A stretch of DNA of 64,000 nucleotides from JAYPWI01 sp964629575 (GTDB lineage: Bacteria > Actinomycetota > Acidimicrobiia > Acidimicrobiales > Poriferisodalaceae). Location of the stretch: NCBI GenBank assembly GCA_964629575.1, contig CAZVUM010000009.1, positions 38,118 to 102,117 on the forward strand. The letters are read 5' to 3'. Under the pieces are notes generated by a model. That model did not search any database, had not been told where the DNA came from, and was given only the letters and a program-made list of their open reading frames with translations. This document shows positions 58,029 through 64,000 of this stretch, one piece after another. The position numbers and the translations under genes are program-made. Numbering within the stretch: position 1 is the first letter of the stretch; each line of letters begins with the position of its first letter.

Positions 58029-59492
58029 TCACCAGGTGTCGACGGGATGCTTCTTTTTCGCCTGAGCCGCCCGAGTGACGGAGCGATCGGGGAGATGCCC
58101 GATCAGGCGCACCATGGCCTCGCGGGTCTCACGCGGGTCGATCACGTCATCGAACGCGTTGACGTTGCGGACCGAGCTGTAACCGTCGACATGGCCGATC
58201 TCGACGGTGGGCCACGCGAGGTGCTGCAGCGGGATAGCTCGTGCATTGGGCGAGCCCGCCATGATGTGATGCGAGAGGCCGTCGGCTCGCCGCATCTGCA
58301 CGGCGACGACCGGAACGGTCCGATGCTGGTGGGCGCTGATCGCTCGCGTGTGCCAGCGATTCACGCCTGGCTCGGTGACGGTGGCGCCGTCGGCGTCCTC
58401 TGGATCGCCGGATGGCCAGGTGGTGACGGTTCCTGCCGAATCGATGAGCGACACGATCGGGAAGTCGTAGCTGTCGCACAGCTCGACGAACCGGTTGATC
58501 TTGACTGCAGCTGACTCGTCGATCATTCCGAGGTCGACCTGCGGCTGCGATGCGAGGACGCCCACGCTTCGCCCACCCACGCGGGCGAACCCTGTGACGA
58601 CGGAGCGGCCGAACGCCGGTCGAAGCTCCATGAACGACGCCTCGTCGACGAGGGCCTCGATCACCGGCAGAACGTCGTAGGCGCCTTGGTCTGGCACGAG
58701 GGTCGCGATGTCGCCCGATGTGGAGCTCGGTGCCCCCTCGGGCCGGTCGATCAGGTAGGACAGGTAGCGCTGAGCTTGGGCGATCGCCTCGTGCTCGTCG
58801 GCCACGAGGAGATCGATCCCACCGCTCTGCTCGTGCATTTCCGAACCGGCCAGCTCGTTGGGTGTCAGGGTGATCCCGAGCGCTGCTTCGACCATCGGCG
58901 GGCCACCCATTCCGATCGACGAACCGGGCGTCGAGATCACACAGTCGGAGAATCCGGCGAGCGACGCGTGGCCCGCGAAGCTGGGGCCCGACACGATCGC
59001 AACCGTGGGGACCCAGCCCGAGAGCTCGGCCATGCCGTCGAACAGCTGAAAGCGTCCGATGGGGCCGCTGGTCTCGATGTGCCCGAGACCGACCCGGGGG
59101 TGTCTGGCACGCGAGCCACCGCCGTCGACAAAGAACACGATGGGCCACCGATGCTCGTCGGCGAGACCCATGAGTCGTTCGAGACGCGCCGCCCCGTAAC
59201 CGCCGCCCCGGTCCGTGTAGTCGGTGGACGAAGCGATCACGGTCTGGCCGTCTATGCGGCCGACGAAGTCGACCCCGCCGGCCTCGGCGATCCATCCGTC
59301 ATCCATCCCGTCGGGGTCGAATGCGGCGATCGAGCCGTACTCGACCGTCGAGTCGTCGTCGAGGAGGAAGCCCAGCCGCTCGCGGGCGGTGAGCTTTCCT
59401 CCCGAGTGCACGCTCGCCACCGCGTCGGGACGTGCTGGGTCGTGTCGGCGGGCCTTGGCCGCTGCGAGTGCGCCGAGCTTCGATTCCCTCAT
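58029..59492 (-). CDS. Acyl-CoA carboxylase beta-subunit-like carboxyltransferase (first, downstream)
   Basis: A 487-residue biotin-dependent carboxyltransferase. RHDPARPDAVASVHSGGKLT and ARERLGFLLDDDSTVEYGSI (about 20-60) are the PccB-type entry, GSSIGMGGPPMVEAALG (about 200) is the N-domain acyl-CoA site, and VSLIDSAGTVTTWPSG (about 350) and HHIMAGSPNARAIPL (about 420) belong to the C-domain. Carboxylase partners (biotin carboxylase, biotin carrier) are not nearby. Its ATG overlaps the stop of the next carboxylase-like gene (ATGA), and both proteins end in the similar tail KKHPVD. Acetyl-, propionyl- or longer acyl-CoA could be the substrate. Confidence 0.88.
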   Translation of the reverse strand: MRESKLGALAAAKARRHDPARPDAVASVHSGGKLTARERLGFLLDDDSTVEYGSIAAFDPDGMDDGWIAEAGGVDFVGRIDGQTVIASSTDYTDRGGGYGAARLERLMGLADEHRWPIVFFVDGGGSRARHPRVGLGHIETSGPIGRFQLFDGMAELSGWVPTVAIVSGPSFAGHASLAGFSDCVISTPGSSIGMGGPPMVEAALGITLTPNELAGSEMHEQSGGIDLLVADEHEAIAQAQRYLSYLIDRPEGAPSSTSGDIATLVPDQGAYDVLPVIEALVDEASFMELRPAFGRSVVTGFARVGGRSVGVLASQPQVDLGMIDESAAVKINRFVELCDSYDFPIVSLIDSAGTVTTWPSGDPEDADGATVTEPGVNRWHTRAISAHQHRTVPVVAVQMRRADGLSHHIMAGSPNARAIPLQHLAWPTVEIGHVDGYSSVRNVNAFDDVIDPRETREAMVRLIGHLPDRSVTRAAQAKKKHPVDTW

Positions 59493-61012
59493 CGCGGGTC
59501 CACCGGGTGCTTCTTGGCGGAGGGAAGGGTGCGCTGCCAACGTCGGACCATCGTCAGGATCCGCGCCCGCGTCTCTTCGGGCACGACGACGTCATCGAAG
59601 GAGTAGGTCCGGCCGGCCCGAACACCCGAGGCGACATCACGCATGTCCTCCGCGTAGTTGTCGCGGATCGCCCTGGCTTCCTCTGCACTGTCCGCTGCCC
59701 TGATCTCCTTGCGTTTGACCAGGTAGGCGGCACCTTCGAGTGACATTCCACCGGACTCGACCGACGGCCAACTCAGGCGCAGTGTCGGCATTCCGCGCGA
59801 GGAGCCGTATCCCGACATCGCGAACGGTCCGAGCCCGTAGGCCTTGCGGAGCTGCACGGTGTACAGGGGCACCGTGCGGTGGTGGATAGCCGAGAGCGGT
59901 CGAGCGTGGTGGCGAGCGATGCCTTCGCGCTCGGCGTCGGGTCCGACCATGTACCCGGGGTTGTCCACGAAGCTGATCAGCGGCAATTCGTATGCGTCGC
60001 AGAGCTCCACGAAGCGGGCGGCCTTGTCGGCGGCGGCTGCGTCGATCGCTCCGGCACGGGAGGAGAAGGGCTGATTGGCGAAGATCCCGACCGGCACCCC
60101 ACCGAGCCGGGCCAGATAGGTGAGCATGCCCCGCGCCCAGCCGGCACCCAGCTCGAGAAGGCTGTCACGGTCGGCGAAGGCCCGAACCACCTTGGCCATG
60201 TCGTAGGGACGACGGCGATTGTCGGGCACGAGCGTCGCGATGGCGTCGTGCTCCGGCGAGATCTCCCCGTCGCCCGGGATGCCGAACCAATGGCCGAGAT
60301 AGCTACGCGCCGTCGCGGCGGCCTCGTGGTCGTCTGCGACGACCACGTCGAGGTCGCCGCGAGCAGCGTGCTCTTCGACGGAGCGGCAGCTGCGATCGTC
60401 GCTTCGGCTGTCCGTTCCCCCGAGGCCGGTCCCAGCGACGCCGATGACGGTGTCGCACATCATCGCCACGGCGGCGGAGGCGTCCAGCGCATCGCCGGTG
60501 ATGATCGCGACCGTCGGTGCCCACCCCGACAGTTCTGCGAGTCCATCGAGCGTGTCCCAGCGGGCTCGCGTGTACTGCACGATCGGCGGAGCTGGGCGCG
60601 GATCGTCTCTGCGGGCCCCGTCGCCCTCGACGAACAGCACGAACGGCCAACGGTTGGTGACGGCGAGGTAGATCAGCTTGCCCAGCTTGCGCTGGTTCCG
60701 CTCACTGTGAGTCCCATCGGCCACCGCCCGGTCGAAGGCCGCCACGACAGTCGGGTGACCATCGATCTCGCCCACGCCGCCGACGAGACCGTCCGAGGGT
60801 GAGTCGTCGTCGACATCGGAGGTTCGGCCGGCGAGAAGTCCGTACTCGACGAACGACCCTGGATCGAGCAGCAACCCCACCCGGCGGCGGGCGGCGGCGC
60901 AGCCTGCGTAGGCGTCATCGCGTGCGTCGAGGATCTGCTGACGCGGGTCGTCGGAGAGCTGGCGACCCTTCGAACTGTTCGCGAAGGTCGACGACGAGTC
61001 GATGTTGGCCAC
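59489..61012 (-). CDS. Acyl-CoA carboxylase beta-subunit-like carboxyltransferase (second, upstream)
   Basis: A 507-residue paralogue of its downstream neighbour. The N-terminal half is diverged: in place of a clear Gly-rich acyl-CoA site it has VIGVAGTGLGGTDSRSDDRS (about 190-209). The C-terminal half is well kept (FANQPFSSRAGAIDAAAADK, LISFVDNPGYMVGPDAEREG, FAMSGYGSSRGMPTLRLSWP). The two may form a heteromeric core in which this subunit has one altered site. The start is GTG at 61012, four bases after the isocitrate dehydrogenase stop, so the three genes form one operon. Substrate unknown. Confidence 0.87.
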   Translation of the reverse strand: MANIDSSSTFANSSKGRQLSDDPRQQILDARDDAYAGCAAARRRVGLLLDPGSFVEYGLLAGRTSDVDDDSPSDGLVGGVGEIDGHPTVVAAFDRAVADGTHSERNQRKLGKLIYLAVTNRWPFVLFVEGDGARRDDPRPAPPIVQYTRARWDTLDGLAELSGWAPTVAIITGDALDASAAVAMMCDTVIGVAGTGLGGTDSRSDDRSCRSVEEHAARGDLDVVVADDHEAAATARSYLGHWFGIPGDGEISPEHDAIATLVPDNRRRPYDMAKVVRAFADRDSLLELGAGWARGMLTYLARLGGVPVGIFANQPFSSRAGAIDAAAADKAARFVELCDAYELPLISFVDNPGYMVGPDAEREGIARHHARPLSAIHHRTVPLYTVQLRKAYGLGPFAMSGYGSSRGMPTLRLSWPSVESGGMSLEGAAYLVKRKEIRAADSAEEARAIRDNYAEDMRDVASGVRAGRTYSFDDVVVPEETRARILTMVRRWQRTLPSAKKHPVDPR

Positions 61013-61016
61013 GGCC

Positions 61017-63236
<2,220 letters not shown>

Positions 63237-63362
63237 TCCTGGGGCTTCCCCTCGGTACGGAGCGACGGACAGACCGAGACTACCCGCAGGCTTCGGCGGT
63301 GCTCTCGATGTCCCAAAGCGGCGCAGGCGGCGACGAGGTCAAGGCCCTGGTCGTACCGGACT

Positions 63363-63368
63363 TACACT
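63363..63368 (+). promoter_or_regulatory. Possible -10 box of the DUF4389 gene
   Basis: TACACT is a good -10 match and lies 29 bases before the ATG at 63398, leaving room for the purine-rich AAAGGGGG stretch. No clear -35 is seen. Confidence 0.35.
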
Positions 63369-63397
63369 CTGACCAGGACGTTCAAAGGGGGCTCAGG

Positions 63398-63988
63398 ATG
63401 AGCGATGCGTTTCCGATGCAGTACGGGGTGCCGGAGGACAACTCGGTGGCCAACTGGAGGCCGCTGGTCCACTGGGCGATGGCCATACCGCACATGATCA
63501 TCGCGAGCGTGTTGCTCTTCGTCGTCGAGATCGTGGCGTTCATCTCGTGGTTCGTGATCATGTTCACGGGCAAGCTGCCAGAAGGCATGGCCAACGTGAT
63601 GATCATGGCGATGCGCTACAGCACACGCACCAACAGCCACCTGCTCGGGCTCACCGAGACCTACCCGCCGTTCAGCTTCGACACCGTCGCCGAGGATCCC
63701 GGCGACCACGACGTCACCCTGTCGATTCAGGCGGCGCTCGAGGATCGCAACCGGGTCACGGTGTTCTTCCGCATCTTCATGCTGATCCCTCTGCTGATCG
63801 TCGGCTACATCTGGGAGATCATCGCCGGCATCGTGATGCTCATCGCGTGGTTCGCCGTGCTCTTCACCGGCCGGTACCCCGTGGGTCTGCGAAACATCAC
63901 TGTGGGTTTCTTCCGATACTTCAACCGGATGGGCGTCTATGGCTTCCTGCTCACCGACCAGTACCCGTCGTTCAGCTTGACCGAGTAG
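63398..63988 (+). CDS. DUF4389 membrane protein with two repeated domains
   Basis: A 196-residue membrane protein made of two similar halves. Each half has a hydrophobic hairpin, a phenylalanine/tryptophan-rich turn and a PEG/PVG motif: IASVLLFVVEIVAFISWFVI with FTGKLPEGMANVMI (about 36-70), and GYIWEIIAGIVMLIAWFAVL with FTGRYPVGLRNITV (about 135-170). Each half then ends in TETYPPFSF or TDQYPSFSL. This is DUF4389, of unknown function, common in actinobacteria and often described as a lipase-associated or membrane-bound protein. The ATG at 63398 excludes an upstream extension. Confidence 0.85.
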   Translation: MSDAFPMQYGVPEDNSVANWRPLVHWAMAIPHMIIASVLLFVVEIVAFISWFVIMFTGKLPEGMANVMIMAMRYSTRTNSHLLGLTETYPPFSFDTVAEDPGDHDVTLSIQAALEDRNRVTVFFRIFMLIPLLIVGYIWEIIAGIVMLIAWFAVLFTGRYPVGLRNITVGFFRYFNRMGVYGFLLTDQYPSFSLTE

Positions 63989-64000
63989 CCCACCACAGGG

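Overview
The window is high-GC DNA with dense, often overlapping genes (ATGA, GTGA and TGATG junctions) and frequent GTG starts. F420-linked families (an LLM-class oxidoreductase and a DDN-type nitroreductase), a DUF3052 protein, monomeric NADP isocitrate dehydrogenase, a remnant of a DUF222-type HNH endonuclease, and TAnnnT boxes 6-8 nt before start codons all point to an actinobacterium. An acidimicrobial lineage is my best guess, but this is inference. Three runs of exactly 100 N (12141-12240, 23004-23103, 28962-29061) show a scaffolded draft. One gap is flanked by identical 55-bp ends, as expected of de Bruijn contig overlaps, so this is probably a metagenome bin.

Layout. 1-6500: a catabolic block (acyl-CoA dehydrogenase start, amidohydrolase, epoxide hydrolase, two Rieske oxygenase alpha subunits, FAD amine oxidase-like enzyme). 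6500-8450: a repeat-rich stretch with a 49-bp tandem array and a frameshifted membrane protein. 8457-16484: flavin monooxygenase, YibE/F membrane protein, an eroded amidase, then an amidohydrolase/LLM pair facing an alpha/beta hydrolase. 16500-29301: mixed housekeeping and accessory genes (beta-propeller lipoprotein, thrH, EamA transporter, crotonase, VOC protein, a transporter fragment, PhyH dioxygenase, PHP-type PolX, enolase-superfamily enzyme). 29379-37981: DUF3052, hydrolase, HNH remnant, flavoprotein monooxygenase, purine nucleoside phosphorylase, M20 peptidase, argG and an ABC exporter pair.

38024-57428 is the most coherent region. A ROK kinase, a PhyH oxygenase and a Gfo/Idh/MocA dehydrogenase lead up to a divergent LacI-regulated locus. 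To the left of the operator run LacI, a second Gfo/Idh/MocA enzyme and an anchored trypsin-like protease. To the right runs a long operon for myo-inositol or a related cyclitol: IolE-like dehydratase, ABC uptake system (lipoprotein, an unusually large 640-residue permease, single-domain ATPase), IolC-like kinase, a Cgl0158-type barrel protein, another dehydrogenase, IolD, an SDR, an IolG-like dehydrogenase, IolB and a LacD-like aldolase. A perfect 14-bp palindrome (44027-44040) between the two arms is the likely operator. The window closes with an isocitrate dehydrogenase-carboxylase-carboxylase operon on the minus strand and a divergent DUF4389 membrane protein.

Two families of dispersed perfect or near-perfect palindromes sit between genes: three copies built on TTAGGTTCCAGGAGC, and two built on GTTGAGCAA plus GGTGCCTGACACC. 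Most copies lie at gene ends and some supply stop codons. One copy abuts exactly the broken end of the HNH endonuclease remnant. I saw no tRNA, rRNA, CRISPR array or intact mobile element.
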